DNA of 64,000 bases from Bradyrhizobium sp. G127 (GTDB lineage: Bacteria > Pseudomonadota > Alphaproteobacteria > Rhizobiales > Xanthobacteraceae), in assembly GCF_021502575.1 (NCBI RefSeq), contig NZ_JAKFGN010000002.1, positions 806,001-870,000 on the forward strand, read 5' to 3'. The position numbers were made by a program, and so were the translations under genes. The notes under the pieces are model-generated. The model searched no databases and was not told where the DNA came from. It worked only from the letters and a program-made list of their open reading frames with translations. Every line of letters begins with the position of its first letter. The first letter of the stretch is position 1. Below are positions 28,614 to 38,985 of the stretch, in pieces.

Positions 28614-28850
28614 TCAGGCGTCAGGCACGCCGGTCTGGAGCGCCAGCGCGTGCAGCACGCCGCCCATCTGCCCCTTCAGCGAATTGTAGACGATCTGATG
28701 CTGCTGCACCCGGGACTTGCCGCGAAACGATTCCGAGATGACGGTGGCCGCATAGTGGTCGCCGTCGCCCGCGAGGTCGCGGATGTCCACCTGCGCGTCA
28801 GGCAAAGCAGCCTTGATCATCGTTTCGATGTCCCGCGCGTCCATTGGCAT
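28614..28850 (-). CDS. BolA family protein
   Basis: 78 residues, the size of short BolA/IbaG-type proteins. The SFRGKSRVQQHQIVYNSL region holds the conserved histidine of the helix-turn-helix-like face, and MDARDIETMIKAALPDAQV is the typical start. These proteins partner CGFS glutaredoxins in iron-sulfur cluster handling, so grxD nearby is a likely partner. AGGAG lies nine bases before the ATG. Confidence 0.9.
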   Translation of the reverse strand: MPMDARDIETMIKAALPDAQVDIRDLAGDGDHYAATVISESFRGKSRVQQHQIVYNSLKGQMGGVLHALALQTGVPDA

Positions 28851-28983
28851 TCCCGAGGTCTCCTGATTCTGCGCCGCCCATAGCGCACCAAAATATGACT
28901 GATTCTAGCCTCTGCAACCCGCTGCGTCACGCGAGCATTGCGCCGGATCAACCCTATATTGCTTCCGAACAGGAGAGTTTCCC

Positions 28984-29352
28984 ATGAACGTTCGGATGAA
29001 GATTCCCGGCCCCGACCACCCGATCACCATTGCCCCGAACCCGAAACGGGTCCGGGTGAGCGCCGGCGGCGAGGTCATCGCCGAAACCGGCCGCGCCCTC
29101 ACTCTGAAAGAGGCGAGCTATCCCGCTGTCCAGTATATCCCGCGCGAGGACGCCAACCCGTCCAAATTGCAGCGGACGGCACATTCCACCTATTGCCCCT
29201 ACAAGGGCGATGCGAACTACTTCAGCATCGTGTCCGGCGGCAAAACGCTGGAGAATGCGATCTGGACCTACGAAAGCCCCTACGATTCTGTGAAACAGAT
29301 CGCCGGGCATCTGGCGTTCTATCCGGACAAGGTCACAATCGAGGAACTGTAG
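28984..29352 (+). CDS. DUF427 domain protein
   Basis: 122 residues matching DUF427: HPITIAPNPKRVRVSAGGEVIAET is the usual start (quoted in part here as HPITIAPNPKRVRV), then YIPREDAN, STYCPYKGDANYF and WTYESPYD. Function unknown; widespread in actinobacteria and alphaproteobacteria. A strong AGGAGAG precedes the ATG. Confidence 0.9.
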   Translation: MNVRMKIPGPDHPITIAPNPKRVRVSAGGEVIAETGRALTLKEASYPAVQYIPREDANPSKLQRTAHSTYCPYKGDANYFSIVSGGKTLENAIWTYESPYDSVKQIAGHLAFYPDKVTIEEL

Positions 29353-29478
29353 AGCCGCCCGCCGTCCCTATGCGTATGGGAGCATAAATGCTCCTGCAAA
29401 ACTCCGAAACGCATGGAACGACCGTATGCTGCTTCCGTTGCCTCCCTAGCGGTACTTTTGCCGGGTAGGAGACATACG

Positions 29479-29796
29479 ATGAGACATTTCACAGTGGCAC
29501 TTTTGGCGGGTGCGGGCGCTGTCTTGGCGAGCAGCGCAATCGCAGCGCCCGTTATAAATGGCAGTTCCGGCGCGAAAGCCGGTTCGGATATCGAACAGGT
29601 CCGGATGGTGTGCGACGAAAACGGCCGATGCTATCGATCACGCGGCGCTCGCCGCGTCATCGTTCAGGACGATTCTTATGCTTATGCGCCGCGGCGGCGC
29701 TACAGAGAGCGCAGCTACTACAATGAAGGTCCCGGTATGGGCGTCTATGCGCCGGGGATCGGCGTCGGCATAGGTGTCGGCGGCAATCGTTGGTGA
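29479..29796 (+). CDS. Small secreted Arg/Tyr/Gly-rich protein
   Basis: 105 residues. Signal peptide 1-23 (MRHFTVALLAG...AIA-AP). The mature part has a VCDENGRCYRSRG motif with two cysteines, an Arg/Tyr-rich middle and a Gly-rich tail ending GIGVGIGVGGNRW. Similar short secreted proteins are frequent in Bradyrhizobium relatives; function unknown. TAGGAGA precedes the ATG at 29479. Confidence 0.8.
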   Translation: MRHFTVALLAGAGAVLASSAIAAPVINGSSGAKAGSDIEQVRMVCDENGRCYRSRGARRVIVQDDSYAYAPRRRYRERSYYNEGPGMGVYAPGIGVGIGVGGNRW

Positions 29797-29819
29797 CCTG
29801 ACCAACACGGCCATCCAAA

Positions 29820-29848
29820 GAAAGCCGCAGGCGCGTCCTGCGGCTTTC
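29820..29848. terminator. Bidirectional terminator between convergent genes
   Basis: A 12-bp perfect stem GAAAGCCGCAGG / CCTGCGGCTTTC with a five-base loop, centred between the small secreted-protein gene and the stop of purL. Confidence 0.82.
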
Positions 29849-29853
29849 CTGTG

Positions 29854-32067
29854 TCAGTTCTTTCCGGCCATATAAGCCGGCAGCCAGCCCTCGAAGCCGG
29901 CCTTGAGCGAAGTGATCGACACCGGCGCCTCGCCCTCGACGGAGATATCGTGGCCGCCGGTCTTGCCGATCACATGGCAAGGCACGTCAACAGCCTTCAG
30001 CTTGCTCAGCACGGTGAGCAGGTGCGTCTCCGGGACCGTCACGACATAGCGGGCCTGATCCTCGCCGAACCACCAGGCATGCGGCACCAACTCCTCAGGC
30101 GCTGCATCGAGGATCGCGCCGATACCACTGGCCATCGCCATTTCCGTCAGGGCGACCAGCAAGCCGCCGTCGGAAACGTCATGCACAGCCGACGCGGTGC
30201 CCGCATGAATCATTCCGCGGACGACGTTGCCATTGCGCTTCTCGGTTTCGAGATCGACCGGCGGGGGAGCGCCCTCTTCCCGGCCGCAGACCTCGCGCAG
30301 GTACACCGACTGGCCGAGCCAGCCCTGCGTGTCGCCGATCAAAAGGATGGCTTCGTCCTTCGCCTTAAAGGCGAGCGTCGCCGACTTGGTGAAATCATCC
30401 AGCAGACCCACGCCGCCGATCGATGGCGTCGGCAGAATGCCGCGTCCGTTGGTCTCGTTGTAAAGCGACACGTTGCCGGACACGACCGGGAAATCCAGTG
30501 CGGTACAAGCCGCGGCGATGCCCTTCAGGCAGCCGACGAACTGGCCCATGATCTCGGGGCGTTCGGGGTTGCCGAAATTGAGATTGTCGGTGATGGCGAG
30601 CGGACGGCCGCCCACCGCGGTGATGTTACGCCACGCTTCAGCCACCGCCTGCTTGCCGCCCTCGAACGGATCGGCCTCGCAATAGCGCGGCGTCACATCG
30701 CAGGTCAGCGCGAGGCCTTTCGGGCCGTCCAGCACGCGCACCACCGCTGCATCGCCGCCGGGACGCTGCAGCGTGTTGCCGCCGATGACATGATCGTACT
30801 GCTCCCATACCCAGCGCTTGGAGCACAGGTCTGGCGATGCGATCAGCTTCGACAACGCCTCAGAAACAGACACCGGCGGCGTTACCTCGCGCGCATGGAT
30901 CACCGGAAGTTGCGGCGACGGCACATGGGGCCGGTCGTACAGCGGCGCTTCGGATTCCAGTTCCTTGATCGGCAGGTCGGCCATCACGTCGCCGCCGTGC
31001 TTGACGACGAAACGCTGTGACGGCGTGGTGTAGCCGACCACCGCGAAATCAAGCCCCCACTTTTTGAAGATCGCCTCGGCCTGCTTTTCCTTCTCCGGCT
31101 TCAGCACCATCAACATGCGTTCTTGCGATTCCGAGAGCATCATCTCGTAGGCGCTCATGCCCTCCTCGCGCGTCGGCACGCTGTTGAGATCAAGTTCGAC
31201 ACCGAGGTCGCCCTTCGCGCCCATCTCGACGGCGGAGCATGTGAGGCCCGCAGCACCCATGTCCTGAATCGCGATGACGCAATCGGCTTCCATGATTTCG
31301 AGGCAGGCTTCGAGCAGCAGCTTTTCCGCGAAGGGATCGCCGACTTGCACGGTCGGGCGCTTCTCGGCGCTGTCGTCGTCGAATTCGGCGGAGGCCATGG
31401 TCGCGCCGTGGATGCCGTCGCGGCCGGTCTTGGAGCCGAGATAGACGATCGGCATGTTCACGCCAGAGGCCGCCGCGTAGAAAATCTTGTCGGTTTCCGC
31501 GAGACCCACCGCCATCGCGTTGACGAGAATGTTGCCGTCATACCGGGTATGGAAGCGCGTCTGGCCGCCCACCGTCGGCACGCCGAACGAATTGCCGTAG
31601 CCGCCGATGCCCGCAACCACGCCGGAAACGAGGTGGCGGGTCTTCGGATGTTTCGGATCGCCGAACGAGAGCGCATTCAGGCACGCAATCGGCCGTGCCC
31701 CCATGGTGAACACGTCACGCAGGATGCCGCCCACACCGGTGGTCGCGCCCTGGTACGGCTCGATGTAGCTCGGATGGTTGTGGCTCTCCATCTTGAAGAC
31801 CACAGCCAGTCCGTCGCCGATGTCGATGACGCCGGCATTCTCGCCCGGTCCCTGGATCACCCACGGCGCCTTGGTCGGCAGGCCGCGCAGATGCAGCCGC
31901 GAGGACTTGTACGAGCAATGCTCGTTCCACATCGCCGAGAAGATCCCGAGTTCCGTGAAGGTCGGAACACGCCCGATCAGCTTGAGGATACGCTCGTATT
32001 CGTCAGGTTTGAGACCATGGCTGGCGACGAGATCGGGGGTGATCTGGGGTTCGTTCCTGATCGTCAA
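29854..32067 (-). CDS. purL: Phosphoribosylformylglycinamidine synthase subunit PurL
   Basis: 737 residues, the size of the small PurL used with separate PurQ and PurS. Marker segments are [33 protein letters not shown] and [16 protein letters not shown] near the N-terminus, with a duplicated AIR-synthase-like half later. It converts FGAR to FGAM using ammonia from PurQ. The other two subunits are encoded 2.3-3.3 kb away on the same strand, separated by two genes of opposite orientation. Confidence 0.97.
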   Translation of the reverse strand: MTIRNEPQITPDLVASHGLKPDEYERILKLIGRVPTFTELGIFSAMWNEHCSYKSSRLHLRGLPTKAPWVIQGPGENAGVIDIGDGLAVVFKMESHNHPSYIEPYQGATTGVGGILRDVFTMGARPIACLNALSFGDPKHPKTRHLVSGVVAGIGGYGNSFGVPTVGGQTRFHTRYDGNILVNAMAVGLAETDKIFYAAASGVNMPIVYLGSKTGRDGIHGATMASAEFDDDSAEKRPTVQVGDPFAEKLLLEACLEIMEADCVIAIQDMGAAGLTCSAVEMGAKGDLGVELDLNSVPTREEGMSAYEMMLSESQERMLMVLKPEKEKQAEAIFKKWGLDFAVVGYTTPSQRFVVKHGGDVMADLPIKELESEAPLYDRPHVPSPQLPVIHAREVTPPVSVSEALSKLIASPDLCSKRWVWEQYDHVIGGNTLQRPGGDAAVVRVLDGPKGLALTCDVTPRYCEADPFEGGKQAVAEAWRNITAVGGRPLAITDNLNFGNPERPEIMGQFVGCLKGIAAACTALDFPVVSGNVSLYNETNGRGILPTPSIGGVGLLDDFTKSATLAFKAKDEAILLIGDTQGWLGQSVYLREVCGREEGAPPPVDLETEKRNGNVVRGMIHAGTASAVHDVSDGGLLVALTEMAMASGIGAILDAAPEELVPHAWWFGEDQARYVVTVPETHLLTVLSKLKAVDVPCHVIGKTGGHDISVEGEAPVSITSLKAGFEGWLPAYMAGKN

Positions 32068-32302
32068 GGCGACGTCGCTCCGGGGTCAAATGCTGCAGCT
32101 TCCCCAGGATGGCCGGGGGCCAGACGGGCGGAATAATGCGTGATTCCGAGCTTCCTTGTGCACGGCGGCCCGTGCCGCGGCAAGCATCAGATAGGCAGAA
32201 ATCCCGTCCAAAAAAGCCCCGGTTGCCGCACGGCGCCATCGTCTCTAAGACTTCCCGGAAACGCGCCGATTTCGGCACCAAAATCTTCAGGACATCGCCC
32301 CC

Positions 32303-32764
32303 GTGAACGTCTCGCCTCCCCAGATCGGCCGCCCTCGTCCGGACCTGTACATCGCCACCGAAGGCGAGTTCGCCGGATGGCGGACCTGGAAGCGCGACAG
32401 CTTCGAATCCAACAACGGCCCCTTCTGGCACAAGGTCGAGGACGACGGCACCGTCCGCTGCGCCTTCCGGGTCGAGAGCAAGCACCTCAATGGCATGCGC
32501 AATGTCCACGGCGGCTGTTACATGACGTTCGCGGATTACTGCCTGTTCGCCTTCGCCATTCACGAACTTGAAGCCCCTGCGGTGACCGTATCGTTCGCGT
32601 GCGAATTTCTCGACGCCGCCAAGGAAGGCGAACTCGTCGAAGCCATCGGCGGTGTCACCCGCGCGGGCGGCTCGCTGATCTTCCTGCGCGGCACGCTCGT
32701 GACCGGCAACAGGCCGCTGTTCACTTTCTCCGGTACCATCAAACGGATGAAAAAACGGGCGTAG
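32303..32764 (+). CDS. PaaI-type hotdog-fold thioesterase
   Basis: 153 residues from a GTG start. The hotdog signature NVHGGCYMTFADYCLFAFA and the strand TVSFACEFLDAAKEGELVEA fit the PaaI/YbgC-like acyl-CoA thioesterase family. Substrate unknown. It diverges from purL across 235 bases and precedes the chemoreceptor gene by about 215 bases. Confidence 0.85.
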   Translation: MNVSPPQIGRPRPDLYIATEGEFAGWRTWKRDSFESNNGPFWHKVEDDGTVRCAFRVESKHLNGMRNVHGGCYMTFADYCLFAFAIHELEAPAVTVSFACEFLDAAKEGELVEAIGGVTRAGGSLIFLRGTLVTGNRPLFTFSGTIKRMKKRA

Positions 32765-32981
32765 CTAAAATTTGTGCAAAGAAATCCGTGCCTTGCCGAT
32801 GGCGCATGGAACCCATTTTAGATTGCATTAACCAAACAATACTAACCATTGTTATGCCAGCGCTTCTTGACCGCGCCCGGCACGCCGATCAGCCCTTCAC
32901 ATCGGACAGCGTGGCCGACTGCCTGCTCACGGCAAGCGGAAACGAGTTGCCGTGTCATTTGCAAGTCAGGTTCCCCCCGCA

Positions 32982-34331
32982 ATGAACGATACCGACACTC
33001 TCGCTTCCCGTCTGGCCTTCAACGGGATCAATGACGCATCGCGCGCAGTACTCCGCGACGTCCGCCCGGTGGTGATGGCAGCGCTTCCCCCGATCCTCGA
33101 TGAATTCTACCGGACGATCGCGAAGTTTCCCGAAGTGAGCCCCATGTTTCCGCGGGCAGAACTGGTCGCCCATGCCAAGGCGGCGCAACTGAAACATTGG
33201 GATATGATCCTGTCGGCCAAGTTTGACGAGAGCTACGTCCGCTCGGTGACCCGTATCGGGGAAGCCCATCATCGGCTGGGTCTTGAGCCCCGCTGGTATA
33301 TCGGCGGCTACAAGCGGATCATCTCTGGCCTCGTTCATCATGTCGAGACCAGCATCACCGCGCGGTTTGCGGGCCGTGCGCTGTTCGAGAAGAAAGCGGT
33401 GATCATCGACGCCGTGATCAGCGCGGCGATGCTCGACATGGATTTTGCCATCTCCGTCTATCTGGATGCGGGGAAGCGCGAAAAACGCGAGGCGCTGGAC
33501 AAGCTGGCCGGGCAGTTCGAGCAAACCATCGCCCAGATCGTCCATCGGGTCGGAACGACCACGAAAGATCTCAACATCGCAGCGGACGCCTTAAAGTCGA
33601 CGGCGGATGAAACCCGCCTGCTGTCGACGTCCGTTGCCGCGGCGTCCGAGGAAGCGTCGGCCAGCGTGCAGTCGGTCGCGGCGGGCGCCGAGGAAATGGG
33701 CTCGTCGGTCTCGGAAATCTCGCGGCAGGTTCAGGAATCGCTGCGTGTGGCGGGCGACGCCGTCCGCCAGGCCGAAAGCGCCAACGGCCGGATGACCAGC
33801 CTCACCGAGGCCGCCGGCCGCATCGGCGACGTCATCAAGATCATCAACGCCATCGCGGAACAGACCAACCTGCTCGCGCTCAACGCGACCATTGAGGCCG
33901 CCCGCGCCGGCGAAGCGGGCAAAGGGTTTGCCGTCGTCGCATCGGAGGTCAAGGCGCTCGCATCGCAGACCGCCAAGGCAACGGAAGAGATCAGCACGCA
34001 GATCGGCGAGATGCAGACCTCGACCGGCGAAACCGTCGCAGCGATCACCGAAATCGGCAACACCATCGGCTCAATCTCGAAAATCGCCACCGCCATTTTC
34101 GAGGCTGTCGATCAGCAGAATGCGGCAACCACCGAAGTGGCGCGCAACATCCAGATGGCCGCCACCGGCGCATCAGACGTTGCGGCGAATATCGTCCGCG
34201 TCAACAAGGGCGCCGAAGACACCGGCCAGGCTGCTGCGAACGTCTTTGCCTCGGCCCATTCTCTCGGCAGCGAGAACCAGCAATTGCAGACCGACGTGGA
34301 TCAATTCCTCGCAACGCTGCGCACAGCATAA
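32982..34331 (+). CDS. Soluble globin-coupled methyl-accepting chemotaxis protein (HemAT-like)
   Basis: 449 residues from the ATG at 32982; an in-frame GTG at 32952 is an alternative. Residues 10-180 form a globin-coupled sensor domain with the [20 protein letters not shown] signature (haem-proximal His96 most likely). The rest is a cytoplasmic MCP signalling domain with hairpin tip [20 protein letters not shown]. There are no transmembrane segments. By family knowledge it senses oxygen or another gas and signals to CheA. No che gene is nearby, so it must act through a remote cluster. Confidence 0.92.
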   Translation: MNDTDTLASRLAFNGINDASRAVLRDVRPVVMAALPPILDEFYRTIAKFPEVSPMFPRAELVAHAKAAQLKHWDMILSAKFDESYVRSVTRIGEAHHRLGLEPRWYIGGYKRIISGLVHHVETSITARFAGRALFEKKAVIIDAVISAAMLDMDFAISVYLDAGKREKREALDKLAGQFEQTIAQIVHRVGTTTKDLNIAADALKSTADETRLLSTSVAAASEEASASVQSVAAGAEEMGSSVSEISRQVQESLRVAGDAVRQAESANGRMTSLTEAAGRIGDVIKIINAIAEQTNLLALNATIEAARAGEAGKGFAVVASEVKALASQTAKATEEISTQIGEMQTSTGETVAAITEIGNTIGSISKIATAIFEAVDQQNAATTEVARNIQMAATGASDVAANIVRVNKGAEDTGQAAANVFASAHSLGSENQQLQTDVDQFLATLRTA

Positions 34332-34344
34332 GAGAGAAATCCGG

Positions 34345-34372
34345 GACGCTTCGGGATCGTGCCCGGAGCGTC
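34345..34372. terminator. Hairpin between chemoreceptor gene and purQ
   Basis: An 11-bp stem GACGCTTCGGG / CCCGGAGCGTC with one G-T pair and a six-base loop lies between the convergent stops. There is no long T tract, so termination strength is uncertain. Confidence 0.45.
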
Positions 34373-35072
34373 AGGCCGCGGCCTTCAGATGCTCCACCAA
34401 GCCTGCGAACAATCCGCGGCCGTCGGTGCAGCCCATGATATCTTCGACATGGTTCTCGGGATGCGGCATCATGCCGAGCACGTTGCCCTTGTCGCTGACA
34501 ATGCCGGCGATAGACGCTGCGGCGCCATTGATGTTGTGGGTGTCTCCGACCTCGCCCGAAGCGCTACAGTAGCGGTAGAGCACCCGGCCCTCGCCTTCGA
34601 GCCGCCGGATCGTGTCCTCGTCGGCAGCATAGTTGCCTTCGCCGTGTGCCACCGGCACGCGGATCACCTGCCCGGCGTTATAACCGCGCGTGAACGGCGT
34701 ATCGGACCGCTCGACGCGCAGATGTACGTCGCGGCAGATGAACTTGAGCTGCGCATTGCGCATCAGCACGCCGGGCAGCAGGCCCGACTCGCAGAGGATC
34801 TGGAAACCGTTGCAAACGCCGAGCACAAGGCCGCCCGCGGCGGCATGGGCGCGAACCGCGTCCATCACCGGCGCACGCGCAGCAATCGCGCCACAGCGCA
34901 GATAGTCGCCATAGGAGAAGCCGCCCGGCACCACGACCAGATCGGTGCCCTTCGGCAGCGACGTCTCGGCGTGCCACACCATGGTTGCTTCGTTTCCGGA
35001 CGCGAGCTTGAGGGCGCGCGCCATGTCGCGCTCGCGATTGATGCCGGGGAAGACGAGAACTGCGGATTTCAT
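34371..35072 (-). CDS. purQ: Phosphoribosylformylglycinamidine synthase glutaminase subunit PurQ
   Basis: 233 residues, class I glutamine amidotransferase. The catalytic nucleophile is Cys87 in GVCNGFQ; the His-Glu pair is in MMPHPENH near the C-terminus. It supplies ammonia to PurL, with PurS as the bridging subunit. It follows purS by 25 bases in the purC-purS-purQ operon. Confidence 0.97.
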   Translation of the reverse strand: MKSAVLVFPGINRERDMARALKLASGNEATMVWHAETSLPKGTDLVVVPGGFSYGDYLRCGAIAARAPVMDAVRAHAAAGGLVLGVCNGFQILCESGLLPGVLMRNAQLKFICRDVHLRVERSDTPFTRGYNAGQVIRVPVAHGEGNYAADEDTIRRLEGEGRVLYRYCSASGEVGDTHNINGAAASIAGIVSDKGNVLGMMPHPENHVEDIMGCTDGRGLFAGLVEHLKAAA

Positions 35073-35097
35073 CGGTCGTGCGCCTTAGCCAAGAAAA

Positions 35098-35340
35098 CTA
35101 GCCGAGTACCTCGACGCGATAATTCTCGATCACCGTGTTGGCGAGCAGCTTGTCGGCGGCCGCCTTCAGCGCAGCTTCGGCCTTCGCCCTGTCCGCGCCG
35201 GCGACCTCGATGTCGAACACCTTGCCCTGCCGCACGCTGGCGATGCCATCGACGCCGAGCGATTTCAGCGCGCCTTCGATGGCCTTGCCCTGCGGATCGA
35301 GGATGCCGTTCTTCAGTGTGACGGTGACGCGCGCCTTCAT
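35098..35340 (-). CDS. purS: Phosphoribosylformylglycinamidine synthase subunit PurS
   Basis: 80 residues, the normal PurS size, with KARVTVTLKNGILDPQGKAI and the VRQGKVFDIEV strand. It is required to assemble the PurL-PurQ complex. It lies five bases downstream of purC. Confidence 0.95.
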   Translation of the reverse strand: MKARVTVTLKNGILDPQGKAIEGALKSLGVDGIASVRQGKVFDIEVAGADRAKAEAALKAAADKLLANTVIENYRVEVLG

Positions 35341-35345
35341 TGCAA

Positions 35346-36143
35346 TCAGCTCTTCACCAGCACCGGGCCGGAGCCCGCGGGACGATCATTTTCAATGAGG
35401 ATGCCGAGACGCTTTGCGACTTCGGTATAGGCCTCAAGCAGCCCGCCGAGATCGCGGCGGAAGCGATCCTTGTCCATCTTCTCGTTCGACTTGATGTCCC
35501 ACAACCGGCAGGAGTCGGGCGAGATTTCGTCAGCGACGATGATGCGCATCATGTCGTTCTCGAACAACCGCCCGCATTCCATCTTGAAGTCCACGAGGCG
35601 GATGCCGACGCCGAGGAACAGCCCGGTCAGGAAGTCATTGACGCGGATGGCGAGCGCCATCATGTCGTCGATCTCCTGAGGGGTCGCCCAGCCGAACGCA
35701 GTGATGTGCTCTTCGGAAACCATCGGGTCGCCGAGCTGGTCGTTCTTGTAGTAAAATTCGATGATCGAGCGCGGCAGCTGCGTGCCTTCCTCGATGCCGA
35801 GACGCTGCGAAAGCGAGCCTGCGGCGACATTCCGCACCACGACTTCGAGCGGCACGATCTCGACCTCGCGAATCAACTGCTCGCGCATGTTGAGCCGCTT
35901 GATGAAATGCGTCGGCACGCCGATGTCGTTCAGATGCTGGAAGATGTACTCCGAGATCCGGTTGTTGAGGACACCCTTGCCCTCGATGATCTGGTGTTTC
36001 TTGGCATTGAACGCGGTGGCGTCGTCCTTGAAATGCTGGATCAGGGTTCCGGGCTCCGGCCCTTCGTAAAGGGTCTTGCCCTTGCCTTCGTAAATGCGAC
36101 GCCGACGGCTCATAGGGATGTACCGTGTGTTGTTGAAGTCCAT
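35346..36143 (-). CDS. purC: Phosphoribosylaminoimidazole-succinocarboxamide synthase (SAICAR synthetase)
   Basis: 265 residues from the ATG at 36143; the ATG at 36113 (start [13 protein letters not shown]) gives the 255-residue length usual in related bacteria and may be the true start. Family signatures are [17 protein letters not shown] and [10 protein letters not shown]. It joins aspartate to CAIR. First gene of the purC-purS-purQ operon; the 263-base gap to the divergent zeta-subunit gene holds the promoters. Confidence 0.95.
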   Translation of the reverse strand: MDFNNTRYIPMSRRRRIYEGKGKTLYEGPEPGTLIQHFKDDATAFNAKKHQIIEGKGVLNNRISEYIFQHLNDIGVPTHFIKRLNMREQLIREVEIVPLEVVVRNVAAGSLSQRLGIEEGTQLPRSIIEFYYKNDQLGDPMVSEEHITAFGWATPQEIDDMMALAIRVNDFLTGLFLGVGIRLVDFKMECGRLFENDMMRIIVADEISPDSCRLWDIKSNEKMDKDRFRRDLGGLLEAYTEVAKRLGILIENDRPAGSGPVLVKS

Positions 36144-36406
36144 GAAGTGGGGTGCTCCGGGTGATTTACGCGACCCACGGCGGAGCTGCCGTGAAGCCCG
36201 GAATCGTGAAACAAACCGCGAACCGGACTCGTCGGCAACCTAACCGATTGATCCAGCCGATACAATGTAAGGAAAGACGTTTTACCGGCTGCTTTTAGCC
36301 TTCCTGCGACCTCTCGGACGTTGCTTTGCCCACGGCCAAACCCCTATATGCTGGGCCTGCGCCGCCGCTTCTGGCAAATCCAAAATTCAGCTTACGGAAC
36401 AGATAT

Positions 36407-36721
36407 ATGTCGACTTTTGACAAGCGCGAGGAAGGCTTCGAGAAAAAGTTCGCCCTCGACGAGGAACAGAAGTTCAAGGCGGAGGCCCGCCGGAACAAGT
36501 TGCTGGGGCTCTGGGCTGCCGAAAAGCTGGGCAAGACCGGCGACGATGCCGCAGCCTACGCCAAGGAAGTGGTTTCGGCCGATTTCGAGGAAGCCGGCGA
36601 CGCCGACGTGCTGCGCAAGGTCGTGCAGGATCTCGCCGGCAAGGCCACCGAGCAGGAAATCCGCGTAAAAATGGACGAACTGGTGGCGGTCGCTGTTGCC
36701 CAGATCAAGGCCGGCCAGTAA
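36407..36721 (+). CDS. DUF1476 protein, F1F0-ATPase inhibitor zeta subunit homologue
   Basis: 104 residues, helical and charged, starting MSTFDKREEGFEKKFALDEE. This is the alphaproteobacterial zeta family (DUF1476), shown in Paracoccus denitrificans to inhibit the F1 ATPase through its N-terminal helix. The role here is by homology. It is followed by a strong terminator. Confidence 0.9.
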   Translation: MSTFDKREEGFEKKFALDEEQKFKAEARRNKLLGLWAAEKLGKTGDDAAAYAKEVVSADFEEAGDADVLRKVVQDLAGKATEQEIRVKMDELVAVAVAQIKAGQ

Positions 36722-36740
36722 CTCCTCCGCGCTCAAACAG

Positions 36741-36777
36741 AAACGCCGCGCGATCCGATCGCGTGGCGTTTTGTTTT
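36741..36777 (+). terminator. Rho-independent terminator after the zeta-subunit gene
   Basis: A 14-bp stem AAACGCCGCGCGAT / ATCGCGTGGCGTTT with one G-T pair and loop CCG is followed by TTGTTTT. Confidence 0.9.
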
Positions 36778-36788
36778 CGTGCAAATGG

Positions 36789-37280
36789 TTACTTCAGCGC
36801 GTCCTGAACCTTCGCGATGCCGGCGAGGACACACACCTCGTCCTTCTCGCCGCCGGGCGCGCCCGATGCGCCGACCGCCCCGATGACCTCGTTGCCGACC
36901 TTGATCGGAGCCGCCCCGCCGACCCCAACAACACCGGGGATCTGCCTCAGGTAGGCGGTTTCAGGCTTCTCGGTCAGCTTCATGAATTCCAGCGAGGTCT
37001 GCCCGCGCGTGCGCGAGGTGTAGGCCTTCAGCCGGCTGAACTCCATGGTGTGCGGATTGGTGCCGTCGCCGCGAACCTGGGCCGCGACAATGCCGGCCTT
37101 GTCCACGACGGTAACGGAGACCTTGTAGCCGTCCTTGGTGCACTGTTCGATGGTGCCCTGGATGATGGCCATGGCCATCGCCATCGACACGTTTTTCTCT
37201 ACCTGCGGCGCCTGCGCGTGAGCCGGACCGGCGACAACGATTGCTGCAGCCGTCAATGCTGCAAGACCAAGTGAACGCAT
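36789..37280 (-). CDS. Secreted GlcG/HbpS-family heme-binding-like protein
   Basis: 163 residues. Signal peptide 1-22 (AHA-QA). The domain is GlcG/DUF336: VTVVDKAGIVAAQVRGDGTNPHT, then GGAAPIKVGNEVIGAVGASGAPGGEKDE (each quoted in part). Such proteins bind haem or cobalamin in some cases; function here is unproven. Convergent with the zeta-subunit gene across the terminator at 36741. Confidence 0.85.
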   Translation of the reverse strand: MRSLGLAALTAAAIVVAGPAHAQAPQVEKNVSMAMAMAIIQGTIEQCTKDGYKVSVTVVDKAGIVAAQVRGDGTNPHTMEFSRLKAYTSRTRGQTSLEFMKLTEKPETAYLRQIPGVVGVGGAAPIKVGNEVIGAVGASGAPGGEKDEVCVLAGIAKVQDALK

Positions 37281-37491
37281 AATGGAAGCCTCCCGGGTTT
37301 GTTGATTTTTGTAACAACTCTTCCTAGCGCGCTTTAGTCCATCCAGAAATAAATTTCCTGCTTCGCTGGCCCAACTGAAGGCCGGCGCAAGTCGATATCG
37401 ACACGCGCCGGTTTCCCGTTCAGGTCTTCTGTCAGTCCACTCTCATCATCGGAGCGAAGCCGCGTCGCACGAGCGACCCGATAAGCCTCGC

Positions 37492-38985
37492 CTACTCCGT
37501 GCCCAAAATCTCCTGGATCTTCTGGGTCGAAACCGAGGGCGACCACAAGGCATCAATCGTTTTTCGTGCATCGCGATGCGCGTCGTCTGTCGCCGCAAAG
37601 GTAAACTTCGGTCGGGTCAAACCGGCCGCATAGTGCTTCGCAAGTACGGCCAGAACCTTGCCGCGCCCGCTCAGATCGGTGAATTCGATGTAATCCTTGA
37701 ACTTGTAGACTTTGGTTTCCGATCGGGTACTGGAATATTCACCCGAACCTCCAACGCGCCAGTATCCAATATAGATGCCGGCATCAGCGCCGCCTTCAAA
37801 GTGATCGTAGAGATAATCGAGCGAGTCACTGTCTGCGTAGATGCGGAATGTCATGCCACGCCCGACCATCAGCGTTTTCGGTATCAGTTCCAGTTGCCCG
37901 TTGGGCCCCCAAACAGCATCGAAAGCATCACTCTTCAGCTTTGGCGCAAATCTGCTGACAAGATTTTCGTCGAACCATTCGCCGCGAACGATGTTGAAAG
38001 TATCGACGTTGGCAAAAGAGACTTCAATTCGTGTCGCATGGTTTTTGACGTGGGTTTCCCTCCGGATTTGCTCCGCAGAGGCACCCCCCGCGCGAAATAA
38101 TCCGAGAAAGCTCACGCTCACGCTCGCTTTCCACTTCTGCTCGAAATATGTCGAGGTCTGCGAAACTTCCTCGATTTTCTGCGACTGACGATTTTTCTCC
38201 TTTAGAAAGGCAAAGATGTCTTTGTCTACGTATGAGATGAAGTAGGGCTGCCATCTTTCAGGATCGTTCAGTACTTCGCGGATGGGCGGAAGAGTGATCT
38301 TCTGCTTGGGATTATTGAATTTGATCTGCGCGCGCTTCAGCAACTCGATGTCGGGATCGTTCAAATTCTTTGTCACGATCTCAAGGGTCTCCAGCGCCTT
38401 GTCCAAACGCCTTGCGCTGATGTCGATCTCAGCCGCCCAGCCATACCCTCTGGGGGGATTTGAGTAGAATTCCGTTTTCGACCGACGTTTCGATGGCGGT
38501 GTGTTGTTTACGTATTGGCCGTAAGCCCTGAGCGCTTCATCCTGTTTGGAAATGTATTCCGCGCGGGTGAATTGAACTTCCTCTGACGCTCGCTTCAACG
38601 CGTTCTTCAATTCGGCCGACGCTGTGCCATTGGCGTCGACGGCAGCTACCCACGCTGCGTTGAGAAAATACTGATAGCCCTCACTGATGCGCCGTCCCGA
38701 GTTTGGTGCGTATTGCCAGGCGTTCGAGGGCGCCCAGTCGCCCCAGCGATGCATTTCCACGAGTCGAAGCGTACTTATCGGATCGTCCCATGCAGCATTG
38801 GTGGCGATCGGCAAAACCTGAACCATCTCGTCTTTCGCGATCGCGCCGAAGCGCGATTCAAAATACTTGAACATCCGGCTCCACGCCGGCTGCCCGAAAT
38901 CCCCAAATATCTGCTCACTATGGGCTAGCGGCGCGGCGCCGAGAACTGCGAGGACGATTACAAAGCATTGAAAAACAAAGCGCAT
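37492..38985 (-). CDS. Unrecognised secreted protein, 497 residues
   Basis: A signal peptide is clear (residues 1-23, ending AHS-EQ), and GGGAGG lies seven bases before the ATG. I recognise no domain. Residues 24-220 are mostly helical and charged. Residues 270-450 look strand-rich, with SVSVSFLGLFRAGGAS, VGRGMTFRIYADSDSLDYLY and GIYIGYWRVGGSGEYSS. There is one conspicuous glycine/serine-rich patch. Codon use and base composition look less GC-rich than neighbouring genes, and the upstream flank is AT-rich, so acquisition by transfer is possible. Real gene by its signal peptide, ribosome-binding site and length; function unknown. Confidence 0.8.
   Translation of the reverse strand: MRFVFQCFVIVLAVLGAAPLAHSEQIFGDFGQPAWSRMFKYFESRFGAIAKDEMVQVLPIATNAAWDDPISTLRLVEMHRWGDWAPSNAWQYAPNSGRRISEGYQYFLNAAWVAAVDANGTASAELKNALKRASEEVQFTRAEYISKQDEALRAYGQYVNNTPPSKRRSKTEFYSNPPRGYGWAAEIDISARRLDKALETLEIVTKNLNDPDIELLKRAQIKFNNPKQKITLPPIREVLNDPERWQPYFISYVDKDIFAFLKEKNRQSQKIEEVSQTSTYFEQKWKASVSVSFLGLFRAGGASAEQIRRETHVKNHATRIEVSFANVDTFNIVRGEWFDENLVSRFAPKLKSDAFDAVWGPNGQLELIPKTLMVGRGMTFRIYADSDSLDYLYDHFEGGADAGIYIGYWRVGGSGEYSSTRSETKVYKFKDYIEFTDLSGRGKVLAVLAKHYAAGLTRPKFTFAATDDAHRDARKTIDALWSPSVSTQKIQEILGTE

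Noticed and set aside
37334-37546. 70-residue minus-strand frame at the end of the 497-residue gene
   Set aside because: It overlaps the end of the secreted-protein gene in another frame, lacks a ribosome-binding site and has no similarity.
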